From: Flammeovirgaceae bacterium
GTDB taxonomy: Bacteria; Bacteroidota; Bacteroidia; Cytophagales; Cyclobacteriaceae
Assembly (NCBI GenBank): GCA_016709845.1
Contig: JADJMA010000006.1
Location: 166,963-230,962 of the forward strand
DNA: 64,000 nucleotides
Reading direction: 5' to 3'
Below the pieces are notes generated by a model. It did no database searches. It saw only the letters and a program-made list of their open reading frames with translations, and had not been told where the DNA came from. Shown in pieces: positions 38,429-46,758 of the stretch; within the stretch, counting starts at the first letter, position 1, and every line of letters starts with the position of its first letter. A program made the translations under genes and the position numbers.

Positions 38429-39286
38429 ATGCAATGGCGAGGACGAAGACAAAGTGGTAATGTGGATGATCAACGCGGAAGTGGTGGTGGAGGCTTTGGT
38501 GGTCTCCCAATAAAGGGAGGAATAGGTATCGTTATCGTCATTGTAGTGCTCGGGTTGATCACGGGACAAAATCCTTTATCTCTTTTGCAACAAATACCGA
38601 TGGATAGCGGGCCTTCGGTTTCGCAATCTACACCCTATCAATCTACCCCGGAAGAACAAGAGTTGGTAGACCTCGTAGGTGTGGTGTTGGCCGATACGGA
38701 AGATGTATGGAATAAATTATTGGACGATTATCGCGAACCACATTTAACAATTTTTAATGGTACGGTTCAATCAAGTTGTGGTAATGCCGATGCATCAACC
38801 GGGCCTTTTTATTGTAGTGCCGATGAGCGCGTGTATATTGATCTTAGTTTTTATAAAGAATTAGAGAGTCGGTTTAATGCACCTGGCGATTTTGCGCAGG
38901 CCTATGTAATTGCGCACGAAGTGGGGCATCATGTGCAACATCTTTTGGGTATCACTGATAAGGTTCACGAAATGAAAGGCCAACTCAATGAAGCCGAGTA
39001 TAATAAACTCTCTGTTAAGCTTGAATTACAAGCCGATTTTCTGGCGGGCGTTTGGGCACATCATGCCGATGCGATGTTTAATATAATTGAGGCCGGAGAT
39101 TTTGATGAAGCCATGAACGCAGCCAGCGCTATTGGTGACGATCGTTTACAAAAGCAAGCTCAGGGTTATGTTGTACCGGATTCATTTACCCACGGCACCT
39201 CCGCCCAAAGGCAACGCTGGTTTAGAAAGGGCTACGAAACGGGCGACATAAATCAAGGTGATACATTTAATGCTACTAACCTGTAA
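38429..39286 (+). CDS. Neutral zinc metallopeptidase, YpfJ-like
   Basis: A 285-residue membrane-anchored putative peptidase. The N-terminus is basic and Gly-rich (MQWRGRRQSGNVDDQRGSG), as usual in this family, followed by one TM segment (IGIVIVIVVLGLITG). The active site is HEVGHHVQHLLG (HExxH), with a third ligand region LQADFLAGVWAHH. Family members of 280-300 residues are common in Proteobacteria and Bacteroidetes; the substrate is unknown. The gene is intact and ends just upstream of the nuo promoter. Confidence 0.9.
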   Translation: MQWRGRRQSGNVDDQRGSGGGGFGGLPIKGGIGIVIVIVVLGLITGQNPLSLLQQIPMDSGPSVSQSTPYQSTPEEQELVDLVGVVLADTEDVWNKLLDDYREPHLTIFNGTVQSSCGNADASTGPFYCSADERVYIDLSFYKELESRFNAPGDFAQAYVIAHEVGHHVQHLLGITDKVHEMKGQLNEAEYNKLSVKLELQADFLAGVWAHHADAMFNIIEAGDFDEAMNAASAIGDDRLQKQAQGYVVPDSFTHGTSAQRQRWFRKGYETGDINQGDTFNATNL

Positions 39287-39288
39287 GG

Positions 39289-39321
39289 TTTGGGTAAGAT
39301 CAACAGGCATGTGTATCTTTG
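39289..39321 (+). promoter_or_regulatory. Bacteroidetes-type promoter of nuoABCD
   Basis: TTTG at 39289-39292 and TATCTTTG at 39314-39321, spaced by 21 bases: an exact TTTG/TAnnTTTG pair of the Bacteroidetes housekeeping sigma factor. The nuoA ATG is at 39326, so the mRNA would have almost no leader. Confidence 0.45.
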
Positions 39322-39325
39322 AAGG

Positions 39326-39820
39326 ATGAGTGGAGAACCAACACCTTTATTTTTTCAAATTTTACTATTCTTTTCGAGTGGGGTGCTATTTGTAGCGTCT
39401 GCGCTGTTGGTTTCCCGGTTGATAAGACCTAATCGGCCAAACAAACAAAAACTAACTTACGAAAGTGGCGAGACGCCACAAGGCAATGCCTGGATTCAAT
39501 TTAATCTTCGATTTTATGTGCTGGCGTTGGTTTTTATTCTATTTGAAGTAGAAGTTGTTTTTCTTTTTCCCTGGTCAGTTGTTTTTGCGAATAAAGAATT
39601 GATTGCCGAAACCAATGGTGCGTGGGGTTGGTTTGCTTTTGTTGAAATGTTGATTTTCATTTTCATATTGGTTTTGGGGTTAGCCTATGCGTGGAAAATG
39701 GGACACTTAGATTGGATAAAATCTTCGCCCGATATTAAGGATGTTGAATCACCCGTGCCTAATTCGCTTTACGCGGACTTAAATGAAAAGTACAAGCACC
39801 ATAAAGTTAACACGCCATGA
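39326..39820 (+). CDS. nuoA: NADH-quinone oxidoreductase subunit A
   Basis: Membrane subunit of respiratory complex I. It is about 164 residues with three TM segments (LLFFSSGVLFVASALLVS; RFYVLALVFILFEVEVVFLFPW when split; WFAFVEMLIFIFILVLGL). The family motifs are KLTYESGETPQGNAW and ALVFILFEVEVVF, with the buried Glu/Asp residues. It has an extended hydrophilic C-terminus typical of Bacteroidetes (SPDIKDVESPVPNSLY). The stop overlaps the start of nuoB by four bases. Confidence 0.92.
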   Translation: MSGEPTPLFFQILLFFSSGVLFVASALLVSRLIRPNRPNKQKLTYESGETPQGNAWIQFNLRFYVLALVFILFEVEVVFLFPWSVVFANKELIAETNGAWGWFAFVEMLIFIFILVLGLAYAWKMGHLDWIKSSPDIKDVESPVPNSLYADLNEKYKHHKVNTP

Positions 39821-40344
39821 AGGGGTTGTTGGATCAGCAGTTTGAGCATGGAGGCGTCATCATCACGAAAGTAGATGACTTATTAAATTGGTCGCGCCTG
39901 TCATCGTTGTTTCCCATGACGTTTGGGTTGGCTTGTTGTGCGATAGAGTTTATGAGTACGGGTAGTACGGTTTATGATATGGATCGGTTTGGCATGGTGC
40001 CGCGCGCCTCTCCACGCCAATCCGATGTTATGATTGTTTCGGGTACAGTAACTTTTAAAATGGCCGATCGCATTAAGCAACTCTATGAACAAATGTCGGA
40101 GCCGCGCTATGTTATTTCGATGGGCTCATGTTCAAATTGTGGTGGTCCGTATTGGCAACATGGATATCATGTTATAAAAGGAGTTGATCGGATTATTCCT
40201 GTCGATGTTTATGTGCCTGGTTGTCCACCACGACCGGAGGCTTTGCTTGGTGGAATTCTAAAACTCCATGAGAAGATCAGGAATGAAAGCCGGATGAAAC
40301 CTACGGCTATTGAACAATTAATTGAAAAGGAATCTCATGTCTGA
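39817..40344 (+). CDS. nuoB: NADH-quinone oxidoreductase subunit B
   Basis: Peripheral-arm subunit that holds iron-sulfur cluster N2, the last electron carrier before quinone. It has 175 residues. The four cluster ligands are in LACCAIEFM (two adjacent Cys), GSCSNCGG and VPGCPPRPEALLGG. The quinone-site loop MVPRASPRQSDVMIV is present. ATGA overlap with nuoA and an 8-base overlap with nuoC show an operon. Confidence 0.95.
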   Translation: MKGLLDQQFEHGGVIITKVDDLLNWSRLSSLFPMTFGLACCAIEFMSTGSTVYDMDRFGMVPRASPRQSDVMIVSGTVTFKMADRIKQLYEQMSEPRYVISMGSCSNCGGPYWQHGYHVIKGVDRIIPVDVYVPGCPPRPEALLGGILKLHEKIRNESRMKPTAIEQLIEKESHV

Positions 40345-40819
40345 CAAGAAGGAACAATTGATTGCCTTGATTCGTCAGGTTTCTGACGAGGTTACTGAAA
40401 TTGCTAACTCAACTCCTTTTGGTGTAATCATAAAAACGGAGTCGTTGCTTTCTGTTAGCGAATTGCTTCATAAAAATCCAGCTGCTTATTTTGATATGCT
40501 GAGCTGTGTTACTGGTATTGATAATGGTGTAGAAGCGGGAACGATGGAAGTCATTTATCATTTGTATTCTATCCCGCTTAATCAATCGATCGCATTGAAA
40601 GTAATTTTACCTCGCGATAATCCGGAAGTTGAAAGTATAAGTAGTATTTGGAAATCGGCTAACTGGTTGGAGCGTGAAGTGTTTGATATGTTTGGAATCA
40701 ATTTTAAAAATCATCCCGACTTAAGAAGAATTTTAATGCCAGCCGATTGGAAAGGATATCCCTTGCGAAAGGATTATAAACACGAAGAGTATTATCGCAA
40801 TATCAAAATTGAATACTGA
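40337..40819 (+). CDS. nuoC: NADH-quinone oxidoreductase subunit C
   Basis: The 30-kDa subunit of the complex I peripheral arm, about 160 residues here. The ATG at 40337 (MSDKKEQLIALIRQ) is preferred over the TTG at 40322; it overlaps the nuoB stop by eight bases. The signature ERE-VFDMFGINFKNHPDLRRIL, followed by PADWKGYPLRKDY, identifies the family. It is a separate gene here, not fused to nuoD. Confidence 0.92.
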   Translation: MSDKKEQLIALIRQVSDEVTEIANSTPFGVIIKTESLLSVSELLHKNPAAYFDMLSCVTGIDNGVEAGTMEVIYHLYSIPLNQSIALKVILPRDNPEVESISSIWKSANWLEREVFDMFGINFKNHPDLRRILMPADWKGYPLRKDYKHEEYYRNIKIEY

Positions 40820-40828
40820 TTAATTACC

Positions 40829-40851
40829 GGGGGGGAGGGGCGGGCGGGGAG
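40829..40851. repeat. G-rich tract between nuoC and nuoD
   Basis: Twenty-three bases almost only G (runs of G7, G4, G3 and G4 with single A and C). It lies in the 63-130 base gap of an otherwise overlapping operon. Together with the poly-C and G/T tracts it suggests a local consensus failure, though a real G-rich spacer cannot be excluded. Confidence 0.5.
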
Positions 40852-40951
40852 ATTCTTTCAAAGTAGGACCACCTTCAGAAGAGTGCGCCCAAAACTTCTA
40901 AAGCAAAACGATGAAGAAACTTATTTTACATTATCAACTATCCATTGTAAA

Positions 40952-42166
40952 TTGAAACAACAGCAATATTTATATAAAGAAGATAACTTAATCGACTCTG
41001 AGCCGAACAAGTTTCGCGAAAGCGAATTGAAGTCGGAGGAGATGATTATTAATCTTGGTCCACAACATCCATCTACACATGGTGTGTTGCGCTTGGAAGT
41101 TTTGTCGGATGGAGAAATAATAAAAGAAGTTGTTCCGCACATTGGCTACCTGCATCCGTGTTTCGAAAAACATGCAGAGAGCCTTCCGTACAATCAGGCG
41201 ATCCCGTTTGTTGATCGCATGGACTATGTCGCTGCCATGAATTCAGAGCATGCCTATGCGATGGGTGTAGAAAAGATGCTTGGAATTAGTGAACAAATTC
41301 CAAAACGGGTTGAATACATCCGCGTGCTGGTTGCTGAAATGAATCGCATTGCATCGCACTTGATTGCTGTGGGTACGTATGGATTAGATTTGGGTTCATT
41401 CACTCCATTTTTTTGGATCATGCGCGACCGCGAACATATTCTTCGTTTGCTTGAGTGGGCGAGTGGCGCCCGCATGCTTTACAATTACATTTGGATTGGT
41501 GGTTTGTTTTATGACTTGCCCGTTGGCTTCGAACAACGGTGCAGAGAATTTATTACTTACTTCAGACCAAAAGTCGCAGAGTTAGAAACAATCTTAATCG
41601 ACAATAAAATTTTTATTGATCGCACGGCTAATGTAGGTGTGCTACCTTTGAATCTCGCAATCAACAGCGGCATCACCGGGCCCATGTTGCGCGCTTCGGG
41701 TTTGCGTTTTGATTTACGTAGAGTGGATGGTTATTCGGTTTATCCAGAATTGGAGTTTGAAATTCCTATTGGTGAAGGGAAGATGGGTAAGGTTGGTGAT
41801 TGTTGGGATCGAACTTGGATACGGGTAAAGGAAATTTATGAGTCCTTAAAAATAATGGAGCAGTGTCTCGCAAAACTTGAAGGAGAACATAAGCGTACCC
41901 GGGAGTTTGATCCGCAAGCGTTGGTGCCAAAAAAGATTCGCCCCAAGGCACAAGAACTTTATATGCGTGCTGAAAATCCGAAAGGTGAGTTGGGGTATTT
42001 TTTTAGAGCGGATGGAAAAAGTGATGTTCCATTTCGCTGCAAAGCACGGGCGTGTTCGTTTGTAAATCTCTCCATCTTACCTGAACTTAGCAGAGGCGTT
42101 TTGATTGCAGATTTGATTGCAATCCTTGGCTCTATTGATATTGTATTAGGCGAAGTAGATCGTTAA
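40952..42166 (+). CDS. nuoD: NADH-quinone oxidoreductase subunit D
   Basis: The 49-kDa subunit that forms the quinone cavity with NuoB. Core motifs: LGPQHPSTHGVLRLE, HIGYLHPCFEKHAE, DRMDYVAAMNSEHAY, and near the end SILPELSRGVLIADLIAILGSIDIV with the terminal GEVDR. The start is uncertain. The TTG at 40952 gives MKQQQYLYKEDNLIDSEPN, consistent with the usual Bacteroidetes N-terminal extension; a GTG at 40883 and an internal ATG at 41041 are alternatives. The G-rich tract upstream may have damaged the real start. After nuoD the cluster breaks off: no nuoE-N genes follow. Confidence 0.9.
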   Translation: MKQQQYLYKEDNLIDSEPNKFRESELKSEEMIINLGPQHPSTHGVLRLEVLSDGEIIKEVVPHIGYLHPCFEKHAESLPYNQAIPFVDRMDYVAAMNSEHAYAMGVEKMLGISEQIPKRVEYIRVLVAEMNRIASHLIAVGTYGLDLGSFTPFFWIMRDREHILRLLEWASGARMLYNYIWIGGLFYDLPVGFEQRCREFITYFRPKVAELETILIDNKIFIDRTANVGVLPLNLAINSGITGPMLRASGLRFDLRRVDGYSVYPELEFEIPIGEGKMGKVGDCWDRTWIRVKEIYESLKIMEQCLAKLEGEHKRTREFDPQALVPKKIRPKAQELYMRAENPKGELGYFFRADGKSDVPFRCKARACSFVNLSILPELSRGVLIADLIAILGSIDIVLGEVDR

Positions 42167-42169
42167 ACT

Positions 42170-43665
42170 ATGATTAAAATAGTATCAACAGAACAAATTA
42201 AAGCCTGGGATGTATTCACCATCCGCGAAGAGCCTATTGCTTCTATTGATTTGATGGAGCGCGCCTGTGAGGCTTTTGTTACCTGGTTTGTTGAACACTA
42301 TGGTGCATCTCATAAGATAGGAATTGTTTGTGGTACAGGTAATAATGGTGGTGATGGATTAGGGAGTTGCGCGATTGCTCAATGATTGGCATTACCCAAT
42401 TAAAGTCTGGATTGTTCGAGGTTCCGGTACAGAGTCAATTGACTTTGTTACGAATCTTAAAAGATTAAATTCTAAAATCTCTGTTTCAGAAATTACTTCG
42501 AATGCCGACTGCGAGTTGTTTGCTGATCGCACAATTTTGATTGATGCAATTTTTGGTTCAGGACTGAGCAGACCAGCAGAAGGAATTTATGCGAAGGTGA
42601 TTGATTGTCTGAATAAAGCGAACAAGATTAAGATCGCCATTGATATTCCATCCGGCCTGCGTGTCGACCAGCATTCAACGGGTGCCATTTTTAAAGCAGG
42701 TCAAACCGTATCCTTTCAAATTCCCAAGCTGGCTTTTCTTCAACCTGAAAAATCAGGAATGGGTAGGAGAGTTGCACGTAGTCGATATCGGGCTTAGTAA
42801 AAAATATTTGAAGGAGGTTGAGGCAACTCATTTTCTTATCATCCTTAAATCTGTTAAGAAAATTTTAAAGCCACGTTCCCGTTTCGATCACAAAGGAAAA
42901 TTTGGTCATGCCTTGCTGATTGCCGGCTCAACCGGAAAGATGGGCGCGTGTATTTTATCAGCCCGGGCTGCCTTGCGTTCTGGATTAGGTTTGTTAACAG
43001 TTCATGTACCAGGTAATGGATATTCAATAATTCAGATGGCAGTTCCTGAAGCCATGGCAACAATTGATCAATCCACTGATTTTTTCTGGTCGGGAAGTGG
43101 AAAGTTTTTTACTTCGATAGGCATTGGTCCGGGTTTAGGTCAGGCAAATGAAACCATCAAAGGGTTTGAACAACTATTGAAGAGCTTTAAAAAACCAATG
43201 GTTATTGATGCTGACGCCCTTAATATTTTATCCTCCAACCCTGAATTACAAAAGCTAATCCCGGAAGGAAGTATTTTAACACCGCACCCGGGTGAGTTTG
43301 CCCGATTAGTTGGCGAATGGAAAAATGATTTTGATAAACTTGAAAAGTTGAAGGAGTTTGCTGCCCGCATCCAATCTATTGTAATTTTAAAAGGAGCTTA
43401 TACGTGTATTGCGAGTCCTGATGGAAAACTATTTTTTAACTCTACCGGAAACCCAGGCATGGCTACCGGAGGAAGCGGTGATGTTCTTACGGGTATTTTA
43501 ACCGGGTTGTTTGCACAAGGATATTCTTCCTTAGAGGCCTCTATTACAGGAGTTTACATTCATGGATTGGCAGGGGATCTGGCAGTCCGGAATAAGGGAG
43601 AAATTTCATTAATAGCCAGTGATATCGTTGATTATTTGCCAGATGCCTTTAGAAAAGTGGAATAG
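42170..43665 (+). CDS. nnrD: Bifunctional NAD(P)H-hydrate repair enzyme (epimerase + dehydratase), frameshifted
   Basis: Repairs damaged NADH and NADPH hydrates. The N-terminal epimerase (YjeF_N) has VCGTGNNGGDGL and, after a shift near 42366, LLNDWHYPIKVWIVRG, IDAIFGSGL and AIDIPSGLRVD. A second shift in the A5 run near 42751 joins LQPENQEWVGELHVVDIGL. The C-terminal dehydratase (YjeF_C) has HKGKFGHALLIAGSTGKMG, VIDADALNIL, LTPHPGEFARL and the phosphate loop GNPGMATGGSGDVLTG. Rejoined length is about 498 residues, the normal fusion size. It begins 3 bases after nuoD, a functional link to NADH metabolism. Confidence 0.9.
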
Positions 43666-43756
43666 AACGACTCAAATCAGAATTTATTTCAAATTGTTTT
43701 AAACTTTTGGCTCACATCTTGCATCTAAATGATACGAAATAACGTAAACACAGGTA

Positions 43757-44116
43757 ATGACTCTGAATAAAGCCATACTTCTTTTACTTACCCTTACCCT
43801 GGCGGTCAATCTAAGTTATAGTCAAGGCAGGGAAGAAGTTTTTTATACAGGTCAACCAGATCCAGTTAAGTCAATCCAGATTTATCCTAACCCGGCTACA
43901 GAATTTTTGAATGTTAAGCTAGAAGTACCCCATGCGAAGCAAGTGAAACTTACCTGTCTTAATATTTTGGGTAGCACCATGGAAATGGAAACTGAGATCG
44001 TGGATGATTTTGAAATACGAATTCGTGTAAAAGACCTTACTTCAGGCTACTATTTTATTTCTGTGCAGGATGAGAGACTCAAAACCAAATGCACGTTCAA
44101 GTTTTTGAAGCGATAA
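43757..44116 (+). CDS. Mini-protein with T9SS C-terminal-sorting-domain-like fold
   Basis: A 119-residue protein made of a signal peptide (MTLNKAILLLLTLTLAVNLSYSQ) and little more than a beta-sandwich like the type A C-terminal domain of type IX secretion cargo. The diagnostic features are SIQIYPNPATEFLNVKL, LNILGSTM in the middle, DLTSGYYFISVQD and the terminal KFLKR. Usually this domain ends a large secreted enzyme or adhesin; here there is no cargo in front of it. The ATG at 43757 is well placed. It could be a free CTD-like structural protein, or a remnant. Confidence 0.7.
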   Translation: MTLNKAILLLLTLTLAVNLSYSQGREEVFYTGQPDPVKSIQIYPNPATEFLNVKLEVPHAKQVKLTCLNILGSTMEMETEIVDDFEIRIRVKDLTSGYYFISVQDERLKTKCTFKFLKR

Positions 44117-44162
44117 TCTTCGCATTTTATTAATCCTCCCTTTTAGTTACTTTTCTGATTCA

Positions 44163-45653
44163 TTGACCTTGAATCCTATTGACTCTTTTGTCCTTGCTAT
44201 TGATATTGGTACCACCAGCACAAAAGCACTTGCCGTTCTTCCAAACGGTGATGTTTTAGAGAGTTGTCAAAGATTTTATCCAACACATTATCCTAAGCCT
44301 GGCTACGCAGAGCAGGATCCCCAACAAATTCTGGAAGCAGTAAAGGAAGTTGTTAATGACACACTCGGCAATATTACGGAGACCTACACGCTTAAAGGGA
44401 TTTGTTTTAGTAGCGCTATGCACAGCCTGATGGCGGTAGCGGGAGATGGAAAACCTTTATCGCCCCTTATCATTTGGGCCGATACCCGAAGTTCCTTACA
44501 GGCAGCACAACTTAAAAATATAGAACTCGGTTACTTCCTTCACGATCAAACGGGCACACCAGTTCACCCTATGTCACCTCTTTGTAAACTTTTGTGGTGG
44601 AAGGAGCATGAACCCGATCAGTTTGATCGTGTTTATAAATTTATTTCCATAAAGGAGTTTGTCATTTATCATTTATGTGGTGATTTTTTGATCGATCACT
44701 CCGTGGCTTCAGCAACCGGCATGTTCAACATCGAAACTTTGACGTGGTCTGAACAAGCGTTGCAACTGATTGGGGTTACAACCTCCAAACTTTCTGAACC
44801 TGTTTCCATTTATCACAACACCAAAATAAAATCTCTAAAAGAGTTACACGCAAAGGCTATTGGTGTAGATGTATTTATGGGTGGTAGTGATGGCTGTCTT
44901 GCTCAGTTAGGTAGTGATGCGATGAATGATGGGGATATGACCATTACAGTGGGCACCAGTGGTGCGGTGCGGAGGGTAGCAGGAAGGCATTTTAAGGATG
45001 CTGAAAGAAAACTATTTCGCTATCTGCTGGACCCTGATGTGAAGATTGTTGGCGGAGCATCAAATAATGGAACCGTAATTATGGATTGGTTTAGCCGGGA
45101 GTTTATGTCAACATCCAATCTCTCAGAACTCGGAAAAACCGCCATGGGGGCTCCTGCTGGTTGCGATGGTCTTATTGCCTTGCCGTTTTTATTAGGCGAG
45201 CGGGCACCGATCTATAATCCGGAAGCCCGGGGAGTTTTCTTTAATATAGCGCTAACTCATACCCGTGCGCATTTTGTTCGGGCACTTATGGAAGGAATTT
45301 GTTTTGAGATATTAAGCATTATAAAAAGCGTGGAGGCAAGTTGTGGGCCATCTAAAAAAGTTTTGATTAGCGGTGGCATTACACATTCGCCCGAATGGGT
45401 TCAGCTGCTTAGTACAATAACAGGCAAAGAATTAATTCTTTCTGGTGATTATGATGCCTCGGCCCTGGGGGCAGCAGCTATTGCCTTTAAGGCCTTAAAT
45501 ATCCCTTACAATTTTAAGCGAGCGGATCGAACCGTATTTATTCCGTATCGCTCATTAAGTGGCCTCTATCAACAACAGTTCGAGCTTTTTGAAAAGCTTT
45601 ATTTTAAACTGGAAAGTCAATTTGGCCAGATGGAATCGGGCATGAGAGGTTAA
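44163..45653 (+). CDS. Gluconate kinase, FGGY family
   Basis: Sugar kinase of about 496 residues in the hexokinase/actin fold. The phosphate-1 motif is LAIDIGTTSTKALAV, the family signature GYAEQDPQQILEAV, and the second nucleotide motif DMTITVGTSGAVRRV. Catalytic Asp in GGSDGCLAQLGS, and the C-terminal adenosine motif VLISGGITHSPEWVQLL. FGGY members phosphorylate gluconate, xylulose, glycerol and others; the next gene encodes a 6-phosphogluconate dehydrogenase, which argues for gluconate. Start is a TTG at 44163 (a second TTG lies at 44169); an upstream ATG was not found. Intact otherwise. Confidence 0.8.
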   Translation: MTLNPIDSFVLAIDIGTTSTKALAVLPNGDVLESCQRFYPTHYPKPGYAEQDPQQILEAVKEVVNDTLGNITETYTLKGICFSSAMHSLMAVAGDGKPLSPLIIWADTRSSLQAAQLKNIELGYFLHDQTGTPVHPMSPLCKLLWWKEHEPDQFDRVYKFISIKEFVIYHLCGDFLIDHSVASATGMFNIETLTWSEQALQLIGVTTSKLSEPVSIYHNTKIKSLKELHAKAIGVDVFMGGSDGCLAQLGSDAMNDGDMTITVGTSGAVRRVAGRHFKDAERKLFRYLLDPDVKIVGGASNNGTVIMDWFSREFMSTSNLSELGKTAMGAPAGCDGLIALPFLLGERAPIYNPEARGVFFNIALTHTRAHFVRALMEGICFEILSIIKSVEASCGPSKKVLISGGITHSPEWVQLLSTITGKELILSGDYDASALGAAAIAFKALNIPYNFKRADRTVFIPYRSLSGLYQQQFELFEKLYFKLESQFGQMESGMRG

Positions 45654-45780
45654 AAATTACTCTATCAGACGGTTGTAGAAGATAATTCTCAATTCTATGG
45701 AGTTCAATTCTTAGTAATGCTTATAGAATTGCTTAATTTGTTGAACCTGAAAATCTTACATTTTAATCAACCCCCTCATC

Positions 45781-46683
45781 ATGCAAATTGGCTTAATTGG
45801 TTTAGGAAAAATGGGCTATAACCTTGCCCTTAATTTCAAAAGTAAAGGACATGATGTTGTAGCGTTTGACGTAAACAAGGCGGCAATGGAAAAAATTGCC
45901 CATGAAGGGGTGACTACCGCACCCACTATTGGAGATTTAGCCTTAGCCATGACGGGTAGACGCGTGGTCTGGCTTATGGTGCCTGCTGGCAATGTTGTTG
46001 ATGTTGTGCTTAGCAATCTTAAATATCATCTCGCGCCTGATGATATCGTAATCGATGGTGGCAACTCTCATTTTAAAGATACTATTAACCGTGCCAGGGA
46101 CTTAGAAAAATTAGGAATTCACTATTTAGACTGTGGCACGAGTGGCGGTGTAACGGGGGCGTTGCACGGGGTTTGCGTGATGATTGGCGGTAAACCCGAA
46201 ATATTTGAGTATTGCGAATCCCTCTTTAAATCTATTTCTGTACCCAATGGGTATTTGTACTGTGGTAAAACAGGTAACGGACATTTTACGAAGATGGTGC
46301 ATAATGGAATTGAATATGGTATGATGCAGGCCATTGCCGAAGGTATGGAAGTGTTGAACAAGTACGATGCTAATGTTGACTTGGCGGCCGTATCAAAAGT
46401 CTGGAATCATGGTTCCGTGGTTCGAAGTTGGTTGATGGAACTTACACAACGTGCTCTTGAGAATGATAGGAACCTTGAATCAATTAAAGGCATTATGCAT
46501 TCTTCAGGTGAAGGTAAGTGGACCGTAGAAACAGCTTTGGAGATGGGCGTTCCAACCCCAGTTATTACCATGTCTTTGCTTATGCGCTATCGTTCACAAC
46601 AAGAAGACACGTTTTCAGGAAAGATTGTAGCCGCCTTGCGCAATGAGTTTGGCGGGCATTCGGTTGAGAAGAAAAAGGAATAA
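45781..46683 (+). CDS. gnd: 6-phosphogluconate dehydrogenase (decarboxylating), short NAD-type
   Basis: Oxidises 6-phosphogluconate to ribulose 5-phosphate with CO2 release. It has 300 residues, the length of the short YqeC/GndA-like form, which in known cases prefers NAD+ to NADP+. The Rossmann motif is IGLIGLGKMGYNLALN; IDGGNSHFKDT, HYLDCGTSGGVTGA and the catalytic Lys in GHFTKMVHNGIEYGM are all readable. It follows the gluconate kinase by 127 bases, and the pair gives a complete route from gluconate to pentose phosphate. Intact. Confidence 0.9.
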   Translation: MQIGLIGLGKMGYNLALNFKSKGHDVVAFDVNKAAMEKIAHEGVTTAPTIGDLALAMTGRRVVWLMVPAGNVVDVVLSNLKYHLAPDDIVIDGGNSHFKDTINRARDLEKLGIHYLDCGTSGGVTGALHGVCVMIGGKPEIFEYCESLFKSISVPNGYLYCGKTGNGHFTKMVHNGIEYGMMQAIAEGMEVLNKYDANVDLAAVSKVWNHGSVVRSWLMELTQRALENDRNLESIKGIMHSSGEGKWTVETALEMGVPTPVITMSLLMRYRSQQEDTFSGKIVAALRNEFGGHSVEKKKE

Positions 46684-46758
46684 TTGACAGTTAACAAATG
46701 CACAATGGGCAAAAGTTTGAATCCTAAGTTGTCAATTCTTTGATTTGTCAACTGTCAA
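46684..46758. terminator. Inverted repeat between convergent genes
   Basis: Sixteen-base arms TTGACAGTTAACAAAT (46684-46699) and ATTTGTCAACTGTCAA (46743-46758), one mismatch, 43-base spacer. The right arm overlaps the stop of the M28 gene. It may act as a transcription-end structure for both genes, though there is no clear T-run. Confidence 0.4.

Noticed and set aside
42170..43665. Separate epimerase and dehydratase genes
   Set aside because: Both halves share a restored frame through the linker, and the fused length matches known bifunctional enzymes.
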